DNA from: Paraburkholderia sp. BL23I1N1
GTDB lineage: Bacteria; Pseudomonadota; Gammaproteobacteria; Burkholderiales; Burkholderiaceae
Direction: 5' to 3'
Length of the DNA: 64,000 bases
Assembly: GCF_003610295.1 (NCBI RefSeq)
Contig: NZ_RAPV01000001.1
Location: 2,604,001 to 2,668,000 of the forward strand
The notes below the pieces were generated by a model that was not told where the DNA came from, did no database searches, and saw nothing but the letters and a program-made list of their open reading frames with translations. The translations under genes and the position numbers were made by a program. How positions within the stretch are numbered: the first letter of the stretch is position 1; each line of letters opens with the position of its first letter. Below, one piece after another: positions 36,232 through 45,918 of the stretch.

Positions 36232-37134
36232 TCACGGCCGTGTCCTGTCGAGCGGCACATGTTCGCTGACGAAATCGATGAACGCGCGCAGCTTTGGCGT
36301 CACGTGCCGGCCAGATGGCCACAACAGCTGAAAGGTGTTTTGCTCGGTCGTGTATTCGTCCAGCACCGTAACCAGCTGCCCGGTAGCGAGTGCGTTGCGT
36401 ACCAGGAATTCCGAAACATACGCGATGCCGAGCCCTTCGAGCGCGAAGCGCAGGCGCGCCTCATTGGTATTGCACGTGATCGTCGGCGGCAACTGCAGTT
36501 CCTGTTCGGGTGGCTCGACATCGCGTCGAAGTTGCCAGACCTGCAATTTCCCCGTGTTATACATGCGGAACTGGATGCAATCGTGCTGGGAGAGTTCCCT
36601 CGGATGCTGCGGCTTTCCGCGACGTGAAAGGTAAGCCGGCGAACCGACCAGCAGCATCCGGAAGCGGCCAAGCCAGCGTGCGGTCAAACGGGAATCTTCG
36701 ACGCCACCGCTACGCACGACGGCGTCATAGCCCTCCTCGATGACGTCGGCTTTGCGATTGTCGAACTCGAGATCGAGCTGGACATCCGGATAGCGCCGGC
36801 GAAATTCAGCCAGCACCGAAAGAAAAGGCTCGCCGACCATCGGCAAGCCGATTCGCAATCGCCCTTTCGGAACCTCGCTGACCGCCGACAATTCTGCCTG
36901 CGCGGCATCGACCTCAGCGAGTATCCGCCGTGCGCGCTCGAGCAGCATCTCGCCCTCCGCAGTCAGGGTGACGCTACGCGTGCTGCGATGGAACAGCCTG
37001 ACACCAAGACTTTGTTCGAGCCGCGTTACGCTTTTGCCAATGCCCGAAGCGGAGATACCCAGAATCCGGCCGGCGGCGACGAAGCTGCGCGTATCGGCGG
37101 CCTGAACGAAGATGTTGAGAGCAAGGCTGTCCAT
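36232..37134 (-). CDS. LysR-family transcriptional regulator
   Basis: The 300-residue product has an HTH (FVAAGRILGISASGIGKSVT, then RLEQSLGVRLFHRSTRSV) and an effector domain ending in the common LRAFIDFVSEHV. It is transcribed away from the NTF2-MFS-propeller genes that begin at 37378. The 243-bp intergenic region is therefore probably its divergent control region. Confidence 0.88.
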   Translation of the reverse strand: MDSLALNIFVQAADTRSFVAAGRILGISASGIGKSVTRLEQSLGVRLFHRSTRSVTLTAEGEMLLERARRILAEVDAAQAELSAVSEVPKGRLRIGLPMVGEPFLSVLAEFRRRYPDVQLDLEFDNRKADVIEEGYDAVVRSGGVEDSRLTARWLGRFRMLLVGSPAYLSRRGKPQHPRELSQHDCIQFRMYNTGKLQVWQLRRDVEPPEQELQLPPTITCNTNEARLRFALEGLGIAYVSEFLVRNALATGQLVTVLDEYTTEQNTFQLLWPSGRHVTPKLRAFIDFVSEHVPLDRTRP

Positions 37135-37377
37135 ATTTGTCGACCCATTTTTCCGGACGGTTTGTCCGCTCTGCCGGGAACTGTAACCTACTTAATTCCC
37201 GCCTGAAAAGCCGGTACCGTTGAACCCGTCACAAGCATTGAGCGAAGACGCGTGAAAGACCCCCTGGGCCCGTATTGCAATCGATCAGGCCCAGACCGGC
37301 GCCTTGCGTGCACTTGTCGCTCACGCCTTCTATCACGTCAGCCGACTGGCCGACGCAACCTGGAACAGGAATTCATC

Positions 37378-37764
37378 ATGGTCACCGGACAACCTCTTTT
37401 CGAACTTGCTTCCGAACACGAAGCGAAACGCTGGGAACTGATGCTGAATGCAGATACGGAAGCGCTGGCCGGCCTGCTTTCCGACGATTTGCAGTTCATT
37501 CATTCGAGCGGCCTCAAAGACAGCAAGGAACCGTACCTCGACACGATCCGCACGGGTACCGTGATCTATCGTAGCGCCTCCAGCCGCATTGAAACCGTCA
37601 CATCACTGAATGACCGGGCATTCATCGCAACCGGCGACGTCACTATGAAAGCGACGGTTCGAGGTATCGAACGTGATCTGCATTCGCTCTTCACGGTGGT
37701 CTGGCGTCTTGAGGACGGCACATGGCGACTGGTCGCGCACCAGACTACCTCGGTGCCCGCATGA
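37378..37764 (+). CDS. NTF2-like (DUF4440) protein, paralogue of 31613
   Basis: The 128-aa product starts at ATG 37378 (RBS GGAAC-type, weak). It has MLNADTEALAGLLSDDLQFI, HSSGLKDSK and WRLEDGTWRLVAHQT, matching the 31613 protein. Its stop overlaps the MFS ATG at 37761. Function is unknown. Confidence 0.75.
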   Translation: MVTGQPLFELASEHEAKRWELMLNADTEALAGLLSDDLQFIHSSGLKDSKEPYLDTIRTGTVIYRSASSRIETVTSLNDRAFIATGDVTMKATVRGIERDLHSLFTVVWRLEDGTWRLVAHQTTSVPA

Positions 37765-39017
37765 GCCACCGTTCGGAAGCATCAGCCATGAGACCCGCAC
37801 GCGCAATGCCCTTTGTCGTTCTCGGACTGTTTGGGCTGTACACGCTCGAGTTCGGCGTAATCGGCATCCTGCCGGCGCTCATCGAGAGTTTCCACGTGAC
37901 GGTCGCCCGGGCCGGTCAGCTCACCGGATTGTTCGCGCTGACAGTGGCGATTTTCGGGCCAGCTCTTGTGCTCTTCTCTTCGCGGCTCTCGCGCAAGAAG
38001 GTACTGGTCGTCTCCCTCGCGGTGTTCGCCGGATGCAGCCTTCTGTCGGCCCTCGTTCACGTGTTCAACTGGATCCTCGCGCTGCGGATGTTTGCCGCGC
38101 TCTTTCACCCGATGTTTTATGCGGCCGCGCTTGAAACGGCGACCTCGCTATATCCACCGGAGCAGACCGGTCACGCAGTGTCGCGAGCCGTGATCGGCAC
38201 GACGCTAGGGCTGGTCGTGGGCGTACCGATGATGAGCGGCATTGCTTCCGCGACGAACTACCAGAATGCCTTTCTGTTCTGCGCCGCGGTATGCGCCGTC
38301 GCGGGACTCGGCCTGCTCGTCATGTTGCCGCCAACGCCAAAAGTCACGCCGCCGGGCTACGGCGAGCAGTTGTCGATTCTGCGCAAGCCTGCGCTATGGA
38401 TGAATATCGCGGCCGTCGTGCTCATCTTCACGGCGCTCTTCTCCGTCTACGGCTATGCGGCCGAGTATCTGAAGCATCAGGTCGGCCTGAGTGACCCGCA
38501 TGTCAGCCTCGCGCTCCTCATCCTGGGGATCGGCGGCGTGTCCGCGAACCTGCTGATCGGCAAACTGCTCGATTCCCATCTGGTTAAGGTCGTCCTTCTG
38601 CAACCGCTTGCGCTGGGCACTATCTACCTGATCCTCTTCGGGCTCGCTCGCAACTGGATGCCCGCGATGGCACCGATCGCGCTGATGTGGGGTGGTATCC
38701 ACGCGTGTGGCCTGGTCGCCAGCCAGATGTGGCTGCGCTCGGTCTCACGCGACGCCCACAGTTTCGCCACCAGCCTGTATCTGACCGCCGCCAACCTTGG
38801 CGTCGTGGGCGGCTCCTTCGCGGGAGGCGTTGCGATCAGACATCTCGGCATGCCGGGAGCGATCGGATGCGGAATCGCGTTCGCCGCTCTGGCGCTTGCC
38901 GCAATGCTGCTCAAGCTGGCGATTTACGGTGTCTATTCCAGCCGCGCGGAATTCCTTGCAGCACGCAACACGAAAGCATCTTCAGGATACCTGAGTCAAC
39001 AGGAGCAATTTCGATGA
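37761..39017 (+). CDS. MFS transporter (drug/arabinose-efflux type)
   Basis: The 418-aa product has twelve predicted membrane helices. It begins MSHRSEASAMRPARAMPFVV, and its first helix contains LYTLEFGVIGILPAL, typical of AraJ/YdhP-type DHA exporters. Motif A is seen as SSRLSRKKVLV. It overlaps both neighbours by 4 bp, so it is coupled with them. It may export a pathway intermediate. Confidence 0.82.
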   Translation: MSHRSEASAMRPARAMPFVVLGLFGLYTLEFGVIGILPALIESFHVTVARAGQLTGLFALTVAIFGPALVLFSSRLSRKKVLVVSLAVFAGCSLLSALVHVFNWILALRMFAALFHPMFYAAALETATSLYPPEQTGHAVSRAVIGTTLGLVVGVPMMSGIASATNYQNAFLFCAAVCAVAGLGLLVMLPPTPKVTPPGYGEQLSILRKPALWMNIAAVVLIFTALFSVYGYAAEYLKHQVGLSDPHVSLALLILGIGGVSANLLIGKLLDSHLVKVVLLQPLALGTIYLILFGLARNWMPAMAPIALMWGGIHACGLVASQMWLRSVSRDAHSFATSLYLTAANLGVVGGSFAGGVAIRHLGMPGAIGCGIAFAALALAAMLLKLAIYGVYSSRAEFLAARNTKASSGYLSQQEQFR

Positions 39018-40003
39018 CTACAACGCACACCCATATCCACGGCTTCACGGGTCCCGAGGACATCGTGTTGACGCCAGACGGCACGCATCTGCTGGTCAGC
39101 GCACTGCCACCCGATTTCGTCAATCCGACGGGCCCGGCACTGATGCTGGTCGACCTGGCGAACGATCGCACGAGGCCCGTGAAGATCCACCGGCAACCGG
39201 AGGCGGGCTGGGGTGACCCCGCCTGCGAACCGCCAACCGAGTTCGGGACCCAGGGCCTGCACGTGTCGAAGCGTCCGGACGGGCGCACCCAGCTTCTGGC
39301 GGTGAACCATGCTGGGCGTGAATCCGTCGAGATGTTCGAACTGTTGCGCGAAGGTAACGGTTACGAGGCGGTGTGGCGAGGCGCGGTGGTATTCAAGGGC
39401 GGCCTGCTCAACGATGTCGTTGCCACCCCCGAGGGCGGCTTCATCACGACGGTGATGCTGGACCACGAACTGGTCGGCGAACGCGATCCGATGGCCTACA
39501 TGTTCAGCGGAGCCAAATGCGGCTATGTCGCCGAATGGCAGACTCAAACTGGCTGGAAACGTCTGCCCGGCAGCGAAGCCGCACTCAATAACGGCGTACA
39601 GCTCAGCGCAGACGGTCGTTTCGTCTGGTTCGCCGCCTGGATCAGCGGTGAAGTGCTCGAATACGACCGCCGCGCGCTGCGCATCACCCGCATCGCCAAC
39701 CTGCCGTTTCAGGCGGACAACCTGACGGTGGACAGCCACGGTGACCTGATCGTAGCCGGCATCGACGATCTGGATGACTGGCGCGAACGTACCGAAGCAG
39801 CAGGCGGTCCTTGCCAGGACGAGCTGGCATTCTCGGTCGCGAGGCTCGATCCGGCAACCTTCCGCACAACGCCGCTATTTCACGGTGATGCCGGACTGTT
39901 ACAGGGTGGTGCTTCGGTAGCACTGGCGGTCGGCGACGCGCTTTATATCGGCAGCTATACGGGTTCGCGCCTGCTCAAGGTCGCCGCTCGCAACGTCTCC
40001 TGA
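39014..40003 (+). CDS. beta-propeller lactonase/SMP-30-like protein
   Basis: The 329-aa product has repeated propeller blades: GPEDIVLTPDGTHLLVSALP, GLLNDVVATPEGGFITTVML, NNGVQLSADGRFVWFAAW, and DNLTVDSHGDLIVAGID. This is the pattern of SMP-30/gluconolactonase/arylesterase relatives, with candidate metal ligands Glu (first blade) and Asn/Asp (ND, NN). No signal peptide is seen. Coupled to the MFS gene. Hydrolysis of a lactone or enol-lactone is a fair but unproved guess. Confidence 0.72.
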   Translation: MTTTHTHIHGFTGPEDIVLTPDGTHLLVSALPPDFVNPTGPALMLVDLANDRTRPVKIHRQPEAGWGDPACEPPTEFGTQGLHVSKRPDGRTQLLAVNHAGRESVEMFELLREGNGYEAVWRGAVVFKGGLLNDVVATPEGGFITTVMLDHELVGERDPMAYMFSGAKCGYVAEWQTQTGWKRLPGSEAALNNGVQLSADGRFVWFAAWISGEVLEYDRRALRITRIANLPFQADNLTVDSHGDLIVAGIDDLDDWRERTEAAGGPCQDELAFSVARLDPATFRTTPLFHGDAGLLQGGASVALAVGDALYIGSYTGSRLLKVAARNVS

Positions 40004-40107
40004 GCCTGAACGCAAACCGCCGATCCGGCGTCGGTTGCGCGCACCAACGATATCCAAAGTGCCCTACCCGATGAAGCATGGGAATGTCCGGCAAAGTGCG
40101 TGCAGCG

Positions 40108-41064
40108 TCAGGAGGTCGCCTGGCACAAGGCGTCGCTCAAGCCGGCTTCAGCGTAATCGGCAGAGATCGCCTGCGCGACGTAGTCGCGCAGGAATGCGAC
40201 CCACGTCCTGATCTTTGCATCGAGATACTCGCGAGACGCATAGACTGCGTAAATCGTGACGCTCGGCAATGTGTATTCGGGCAATACACGGACCAGTGCG
40301 CCGCTGCGCAGCAGCGGCAACGCGGTAATCAGCGGCAACGATCCAATGCCCGCCCCTTCGGTCAACGCCACCGCCAGCGCGCCGGCCGAATTGACTCTCA
40401 GGTTCGCGGGCGGCAACCCAATCTCGTTGCCCTGTTCCGGGCCTGCGAGTTTCCAGAGACTCGACGATGAATAGGGTGTGACGAGTTGCGCACATGCATG
40501 CCGGCGCAAATCCGATATTTGCCCGGGAAGCCCTCTTCGCTCAAGGTACCGTGGCGACGCGCAAAGCACATTCGGCATCTGGCAGATTTTCATCGACACC
40601 AGCGCGGAATCCGGCAACTGTGTGTCTGTCACTCGCAGGGAGACGTCGAATCCGTCCTCCAGCAGATCAGGCACGCTTTGCGACAGAGTGAGTTCACCCC
40701 GTACGAAAGGATTCGACTCCAGGTACTGCGCGAGTGCCGGAACGACAAAGATTTCGCCGAAACTCGACGGCGCATGAATTCTCAGAACGCCACTAGGTGA
40801 AGTTTTCGCCGCGCCGGCTTCGGCTTCGGATACATCGACCAGTGCCAGAATCTCGCGACACCGCTGCACATAGCGACCACCCGCGTCCGTGAGCACGACC
40901 CGGCGAGTCGTGCGGTTGAACAGCCGCGTGCGCAGGTGAGTCTCGAGTTCGGCGACGGCGCGAGACGCCTGCCCCGTGTTAAGACCCAACTGATGCGCGG
41001 CCGTCGTGAAACTTTCGGTTTCGGCCACACGCACGAATATTTTCATGTTCCGCAGGATGTTCAT
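40108..41064 (-). CDS. LysR-family transcriptional regulator
   Basis: The 318-aa product has an HTH (FTTAAHQLGLNTGQASRAVA, then ELETHLRTRLFNRTTRRVVL) and a normal effector domain with GVLRIHAPSSFGEIFVVPAL. A frameshifted paralogue with the same opening lies at 58145-59059. It is downstream of the DoxX and MFS genes on the same strand. Confidence 0.87.
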   Translation of the reverse strand: MNILRNMKIFVRVAETESFTTAAHQLGLNTGQASRAVAELETHLRTRLFNRTTRRVVLTDAGGRYVQRCREILALVDVSEAEAGAAKTSPSGVLRIHAPSSFGEIFVVPALAQYLESNPFVRGELTLSQSVPDLLEDGFDVSLRVTDTQLPDSALVSMKICQMPNVLCASPRYLERRGLPGQISDLRRHACAQLVTPYSSSSLWKLAGPEQGNEIGLPPANLRVNSAGALAVALTEGAGIGSLPLITALPLLRSGALVRVLPEYTLPSVTIYAVYASREYLDAKIRTWVAFLRDYVAQAISADYAEAGLSDALCQATS

Positions 41065-41073
41065 GACGCAACC

Positions 41074-41319
41074 TCATGCGGCGCGAACATACACCCGCAT
41101 CGCAGGGCGCTGCACATCCGGTGGGAAAACGCGCCACGCCCCATCATCGTGCCTGAAGAAGAGCAATGCGACTGCGCCTTCTCTGCGCAACGCGTCGACA
41201 CGCACGCACCGTGTTCCGCCGGGACCTGCCCTGAGCCGGGTGACCCGGACCGGCGTCGCCGGGACCGGGGTTAGCCGCTTATCGATCTGAACACGCAGGG
41301 GTCTGGCTAGCTTGTTCAT
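41074..41319 (-). CDS. small conserved-looking protein
   Basis: The 81-aa product runs RPLRVQIDKRLTPVPATPVR, then ALLFFRHDDGAWRVFPPDVQ. The composition (balanced beta-strand pattern) looks coding rather than shadow. It ends 9 bp before the LysR start. The family is not recognised; similar short proteins occur in Burkholderia, from memory. Confidence 0.42.
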   Translation of the reverse strand: MNKLARPLRVQIDKRLTPVPATPVRVTRLRAGPGGTRCVRVDALRREGAVALLFFRHDDGAWRVFPPDVQRPAMRVYVRAA

Positions 41320-41430
41320 CTGACTTCCTCATGAAGAGTCCCCGTTTGCTCGTACGCTCTGTGCAGTTCGTCCTGCCGCTTGCCAGGCACCCGGCTTGGC
41401 CCGACGGGAATCCGGTGACAGGCTGCATCG

Positions 41431-41850
41431 TCATACGCGCGCCGGAACCCGCTGCTTACGTGCCGCTAACCATGCATCCAGACTCGCGGAGCCGGCGCCC
41501 AGCACCATCACTTGCAAAAATCCGCCGATAATCGCGATGTTTTTCATGAAACTGATCAATTGCTTCGGGTCGGCATAGTTGTCGTGGAAGGTCAACGCCG
41601 TGGCCAATGTGAACACAGCCATGACGAGTGCCACGATACGGGTGCGATAACCAAGCGCGAGCGCTGTACCGAAGCCAATCTCGATGATGACAGCCACGAC
41701 AAAGGCGCCATCCGGCCACGGCAACGCCCTGGACGCAATATAGGCCTTGGTGCCGACTGGATCGACCAGCTTGCCGAACCCGCTCATCAGGAATAGCGAA
41801 CTCATCAGGATCCGGCCGAGCGTCGCAGCGAAAGAAGTGCCTGTATTCAA
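41431..41850 (-). CDS. DoxX-family membrane protein
   Basis: The 139-aa product has four membrane helices and the DoxX signature GRILMSSLFLMSGFGKLVDP, then FHDNYADPKQLISFMKNIAI. A near-identical paralogue is at 60433. DoxX proteins are quinol- or thiosulfate-related membrane subunits of uncertain role. They often accompany aromatic and stress genes. Confidence 0.86.
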   Translation of the reverse strand: MNTGTSFAATLGRILMSSLFLMSGFGKLVDPVGTKAYIASRALPWPDGAFVVAVIIEIGFGTALALGYRTRIVALVMAVFTLATALTFHDNYADPKQLISFMKNIAIIGGFLQVMVLGAGSASLDAWLAARKQRVPARV

Positions 41851-41933
41851 AGCAATACCTCACATGTCAAATAGGGGCGGATAGAAACGCGTACACGTTC
41901 GGTGATTCAGGAACGCGCCTTTGTGAATTTTTA

Positions 41934-43403
41934 TTACGCTGCCCCGTCAGGCAGTCCAGATTGATCCTGCTGATCGCCGGTGCAGGGAACGCATACCGAC
42001 CGCGCCTCGATACGCCGGCGAAAGAGCAAGCCCAGCGCGCCGATCGCCGCTGCTGCACACGCAGCGGGAATCGCGGACACGAGCAGCGTCTGGTCCGCCG
42101 TCCAGGCGATTGCCATCAAATGGCCGCCGGCAAGCGGGCCCAGCACCGCACCCAGACGGCCGACCCCAAGTGCCCAGCCGGCGCCGGTGGCACGCGACTG
42201 AGTCGGATACAGCGTTACGGCCAGCGCGTTCAGGCCGGACTGGCCACCCAGCACGCAAAATCCAGCGAGCGCGACAAACAGCATGGCTGCATGGGGCGCG
42301 GCATGGAACAGGCTGATGCCGGCAATCGCCAGGCCGCCGACGACGAAGTTGATCAGCAATACCGCCGCAAAGCCCCACCTGTCGATCAGTGTGCCGAGCA
42401 ACGCATTGCCGGCCAGGCCGCCGATCCACAAGATCGTGCCAGCCATCACTGCGCCTTCAGCTGAACCGACGGATTTGCTCATCAGGACGGGGATCCACGC
42501 CGCGAGAAAATAGGCGCACAGCATGTTGCCAAAATTGGCGGCCCACAGCAGCGGCGTAACCATCGTGCGGCCGTCGCCAAACAGCGCAGTCCGTGTCCGT
42601 TGTTCGTGCCTTGTGCGTCGCTCGTCGATGTGCGACGCAACCGCCTCGCCCGGCATCGCTGCACCCGGTGCGAGGCGCTGAAGCAACTGCCATGTCCTCG
42701 GCTTGCCAGGCTGATGGAGTAAATAGTATTGAAGCGACTCCGGCAGCACGAACACCATCGTGAAGCCAAGCAGCGCAGTCAGCAAGGCTCCGGCGTAGAA
42801 CACACCCCCCCACCCGTAGGGTCCGATGACGAGCCCGGCCACCGCGCCGCCAACCACGCCTCCCACGACATAGCCCGATGAGACGATCATCATCAACGTC
42901 ATCCTGACGCGTGCCTGGCTATATTCACTGGCAAGTGCCATCGCGTTCGGGATGATCACGCCCATACCCACGCCAGCTCCAAAGCGGATGCCAATCAGTT
43001 GATTGATCGTTGCCGAAAACGGCGTCAACACCATCCAGAGTGCTACCCACAGGGTCGCCGCAATCAGCATCGGACGACGTCCGAAACGGTCCGCCAGGCC
43101 TGCCAGCGCGAGCGAACCGACGAACATGCCAAGCAGGCCCGCGCTAAACACAGGACCGAGTACGGAGCGGTCCACGCCCCACGCCCTGATCAGCGCCGGC
43201 GCCGCATAGGCCATGGCCTGCACGTCGAATCCGTCGATAACCATGCACATCCCGCAAATCGCTAACGCAACCCACTGGAGGAATCCGATTGGTCGCGAGT
43301 CGAATACCGAAGCGACGGGTTCTCCTGCCGGCAGTGCCATGATTTTCTCCAGATCCGAACGTTGCGCGCTTATGCTTGTTCTGCTGGTAACTGATTGAGC
43401 CAT
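41934..43403 (-). CDS. MFS transporter, aromatic acid:H+ symporter (AAHS) family
   Basis: The 489-aa product has twelve membrane helices. The conserved AAHS opening is QWVALAICGMCMVIDGFDVQ, followed by motif GLADRFGRRPMLIAATLW and a long central loop. Such proteins (PcaK, BenK, GenK) import aromatic acids. A TTTGAC-N6-GTCAAA palindrome lies 42 bp before its start. It sits immediately downstream of the aroyl-CoA operon and should bring in its substrate. Confidence 0.87.
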   Translation of the reverse strand: MAQSVTSRTSISAQRSDLEKIMALPAGEPVASVFDSRPIGFLQWVALAICGMCMVIDGFDVQAMAYAAPALIRAWGVDRSVLGPVFSAGLLGMFVGSLALAGLADRFGRRPMLIAATLWVALWMVLTPFSATINQLIGIRFGAGVGMGVIIPNAMALASEYSQARVRMTLMMIVSSGYVVGGVVGGAVAGLVIGPYGWGGVFYAGALLTALLGFTMVFVLPESLQYYLLHQPGKPRTWQLLQRLAPGAAMPGEAVASHIDERRTRHEQRTRTALFGDGRTMVTPLLWAANFGNMLCAYFLAAWIPVLMSKSVGSAEGAVMAGTILWIGGLAGNALLGTLIDRWGFAAVLLINFVVGGLAIAGISLFHAAPHAAMLFVALAGFCVLGGQSGLNALAVTLYPTQSRATGAGWALGVGRLGAVLGPLAGGHLMAIAWTADQTLLVSAIPAACAAAAIGALGLLFRRRIEARSVCVPCTGDQQDQSGLPDGAA

Positions 43404-43444
43404 CAGCGCATGCCTACCAGAGAAACATTCGTAATTGACTCTAA

Positions 43445-43462
43445 TTTGACTATTTCGTCAAA
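43445..43462. promoter_or_regulatory. palindromic operator TTTGAC-N6-GTCAAA, MFS promoter
   Basis: TTTGACTATTTCGTCAAA has perfect 6-bp arms around TATTTC. It is 42 bp upstream of the MFS start, between it and the monooxygenase gene. It matches the sites at 49812 and 52351. Confidence 0.6.
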
Positions 43463-43496
43463 CTTGGAGCAAATTTTTACGGTGCGAAGATCCGCT

Positions 43497-44636
43497 TCAG
43501 CTTACCGGCTCGCCATGAATCAGCTCATACTGCCGTGCGAACCCGGGAGCGCGCTGGCGCAAATCATCGTGCGTCACCCGGCCAGTTCGGCGCATATAAC
43601 TGTACGCAAAGTCGATCGGCTCGAGATGCATCTGGTCCGCCACGTTCTCGTACCAGTCGAGACTTTTCGCAGCAGCGTCCTGAAAGCGATCGGACACGGG
43701 CCGGCGCGTTGTCTCAAAGTAGTCAAATACAGCGCCGAGATCCTTCTGGTGCAGGACGAGTCCGTTACAGAGCGCGATCGCGTCCTCCATCGCCATCCGC
43801 GTTCCGGAACCTAGCGAGAAGTGCACGGACCGGAGCGCATCGCCGAGCAATACAATGTTTCCGTCATGCCACTTCTCATTCTTCACGGTCACTGCTTCAA
43901 ACCAGCTCGATTTGTTGGACAACAACGGATGTCCGCCCAGATCATCCGCGAAGATGCGCCCGCACAATGCCCGGCTTTGCTCATCGCTCATCTGGTCGAA
44001 TCCCGCGCGCTGCCAGGTTTGCGGATCCGTTTCGATCAGGAACGTGCTCTTCCCTGCACTGTACTGATAGCTGTGCGCGATGAAAACGCCATGCTGCGTT
44101 GCGCGGAAAATCAGTGAAACAGCGGAGATCAGCTGGGCCGTGCCGTACCATGCGAACTTATTGCGGCGTTGCACGAACGACGGCTTGAAGACGTCGGCAA
44201 GCTGGCTGCGACTCCGGCTGTTGACACCGTCCGACACCACCACGAGGTCCGCGCCGTGCAGCGCGGTTACATCGTCGACGCGGGTGTTGAACAGCAACTC
44301 GACGTCCGCCGCACGGCATTCCGCATGCAGGAACTTCAGCAGGGCGATGCGTGAAACCCTCGAAAACGAGTGGCCGTCGATCGGCACATGTACGCCGCGA
44401 TGCACGACCTCCATGTGATCGGAACGCACGTGTTCGGCGGTAAACCGTTTGAAGAATGCGCGATCCGCCTCTTCGAGAAACTTGAGCGCGACATCCGAAA
44501 AGACGACACCCCATCCATAAGTCGCATCAGCGTCGTTCTGCTCGAACACGCGGACCGTCCATGCCGGGAAGCGCTTCTTGACGAGGTAGGACAGAAACAA
44601 TCCTCCAGGGCCGCCACCTACAATGTCGATTTTCAT
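43497..44636 (-). CDS. FAD-dependent monooxygenase, salicylyl-CoA 5-hydroxylase-like
   Basis: I start at ATG 44636 with AGGAGAGAG just upstream. The 379-aa product opens with the FAD motif MKIDIVGGGPGGLFLSYLVK, then VFEQNDADATYGWGVVFSDV, the arrangement of the SdgC-type N-terminal half. The second FAD site is VLLGDALRSVHFSLGSGTRM. Known SdgC relatives hydroxylate salicylyl-CoA to gentisyl-CoA. The adjacent CoA ligase and thioesterase support an acyl-CoA substrate. It is last in the operon. Confidence 0.8.
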   Translation of the reverse strand: MKIDIVGGGPGGLFLSYLVKKRFPAWTVRVFEQNDADATYGWGVVFSDVALKFLEEADRAFFKRFTAEHVRSDHMEVVHRGVHVPIDGHSFSRVSRIALLKFLHAECRAADVELLFNTRVDDVTALHGADLVVVSDGVNSRSRSQLADVFKPSFVQRRNKFAWYGTAQLISAVSLIFRATQHGVFIAHSYQYSAGKSTFLIETDPQTWQRAGFDQMSDEQSRALCGRIFADDLGGHPLLSNKSSWFEAVTVKNEKWHDGNIVLLGDALRSVHFSLGSGTRMAMEDAIALCNGLVLHQKDLGAVFDYFETTRRPVSDRFQDAAAKSLDWYENVADQMHLEPIDFAYSYMRRTGRVTHDDLRQRAPGFARQYELIHGEPVS

Positions 44637-44647
44637 GTCTCTCTCCT

Positions 44648-45133
44648 CTACGACGCCTGTTCTGCCGCGACGGCGGCTACTTCCTGCAACTTCGCCCTGA
44701 ACACCGGCGGAATCGGTATGGAGCGCCGCTCGGAACGTGCAATGCAGATCGGGCTGAGCTTCGCCGAAAATACGCTCGCGCCTGACATGTCGGTCGCTTC
44801 GACCGACAGATCGAACGAGCGCTCGCGCACTCCGGTCACGGTGACGCACATGTCAAAGAACTCATCCGGGCGCAAGCTCCTGTTGAACACAAAGCTCAAT
44901 GCCTTTATCGGCGTACCGAAACCGTTATCGTCCTTCGCGGCCTCAACCGGGCCGCCCAGCAGGTACGCATAAAACCGGTTAGCGACCGCCACCGCGTACT
45001 CGCTGAAATTAACCGTGTAGACGACGCCGGCCGGATCGCACTCTCCCCACCTGACCTGGCGTCGCACGACAAATGGCCGCCCGCTGACCAACCATTCCGA
45101 CGGACCGGTATCGAACCCCTGGAGCGCGCTCAT
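44648..45133 (-). CDS. 4-hydroxybenzoyl-CoA-thioesterase-like hot-dog thioesterase
   Basis: The 161-aa product has VRWGECDPAGVVYTVNFSEY (residues about 27-46) with the catalytic Asp33 region of 4HBT enzymes. It would release a free hydroxy-aromatic acid from its CoA ester. The start lies 1 bp after the preceding stop, so it is coupled to the isomerase gene. In the salicylyl-CoA route this is the gentisyl-CoA thioesterase step. Confidence 0.83.
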   Translation of the reverse strand: MSALQGFDTGPSEWLVSGRPFVVRRQVRWGECDPAGVVYTVNFSEYAVAVANRFYAYLLGGPVEAAKDDNGFGTPIKALSFVFNRSLRPDEFFDMCVTVTGVRERSFDLSVEATDMSGASVFSAKLSPICIARSERRSIPIPPVFRAKLQEVAAVAAEQAS

Positions 45134-45134
45134 C

Positions 45135-45917
45135 TCAGGCCGCCGCGCTGGAAAGACTGCTGGCGAACTGCGCGGTCAGAAGCGCTCCGCCGCCGGGAAT
45201 CCTGGCGTCGAGCCCGAGTTTGTCGAGCATGCGGCGCGTCGTACATACCGCTGTCGAGGTCACGGGAATGCCGATGGCCGACTGAATCGCTTCAATTGCC
45301 GGAAGCGATTGCATCTGCACACACGCGGACGCCACGACAACATCGACGTTCGAGATGTTCAGCTTCCTGACGTCTTCGATCAATTGCATCGGATCGCGCC
45401 GACCCACGTCGAGGTTATCCGGAATCTCGAACGACAGCGCGTCGACGACCTCAATGCCTTCACTTTCGATGTACTCCACCACCAGCCTGGTCAACGGCTT
45501 CATATAGGGCGCCATTAACGAAATCCTGCGCGCACCCATGATATGCAAACCTTCGATCAGCGCGCCGGCCGAGGTCATCACTGCGGCGTCGCAATGGTTC
45601 TCGCGGACCACCCCTTCGAGTTCCTTTTCGACGGTCCGGTGGTAGCCCGGCCCCATTGCCATGATCGCCACGAGGCAGGCCGTGCTCATGACATCCATGC
45701 GCGCGTCCGCCAGTTCCGCAGCGCAACGCAACCCTTCTCTGTTCATCGCGACAAGTTCTTCCTTCGTCACCTTGTGCATCCGCATACGGCTGGAGTGAAA
45801 GGTGAAGCGCTCGGGCGCGACGGCTTCGCGGCTGCGCAGCAGCGCGGGTACTTCCGTTTCCATCGTTGTGTTCGAACTCGGCACAATCTGGCCGATCCGG
45901 TAAAAGGTCTTGCTCAT
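45135..45917 (-). CDS. maleate cis-trans isomerase (NicE-like, Asp/Glu racemase superfamily)
   Basis: The 260-aa product begins YRIGQIVPSSNTTMETEVPA, the NicE signature. It has the two catalytic cysteines, Cys81 (STACLVAIM) and Cys199 (ASACVQMQS), 118 residues apart as in known maleate isomerases. MAPYMKPLTRLVVEYIE and EIPDNLDVGRRDP also match NicE. It converts maleate to fumarate. Its presence implies that the pathway releases maleate. It starts 1 bp after the ligase stop. Confidence 0.88.
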   Translation of the reverse strand: MSKTFYRIGQIVPSSNTTMETEVPALLRSREAVAPERFTFHSSRMRMHKVTKEELVAMNREGLRCAAELADARMDVMSTACLVAIMAMGPGYHRTVEKELEGVVRENHCDAAVMTSAGALIEGLHIMGARRISLMAPYMKPLTRLVVEYIESEGIEVVDALSFEIPDNLDVGRRDPMQLIEDVRKLNISNVDVVVASACVQMQSLPAIEAIQSAIGIPVTSTAVCTTRRMLDKLGLDARIPGGGALLTAQFASSLSSAAA

Positions 45918-45918
45918 C

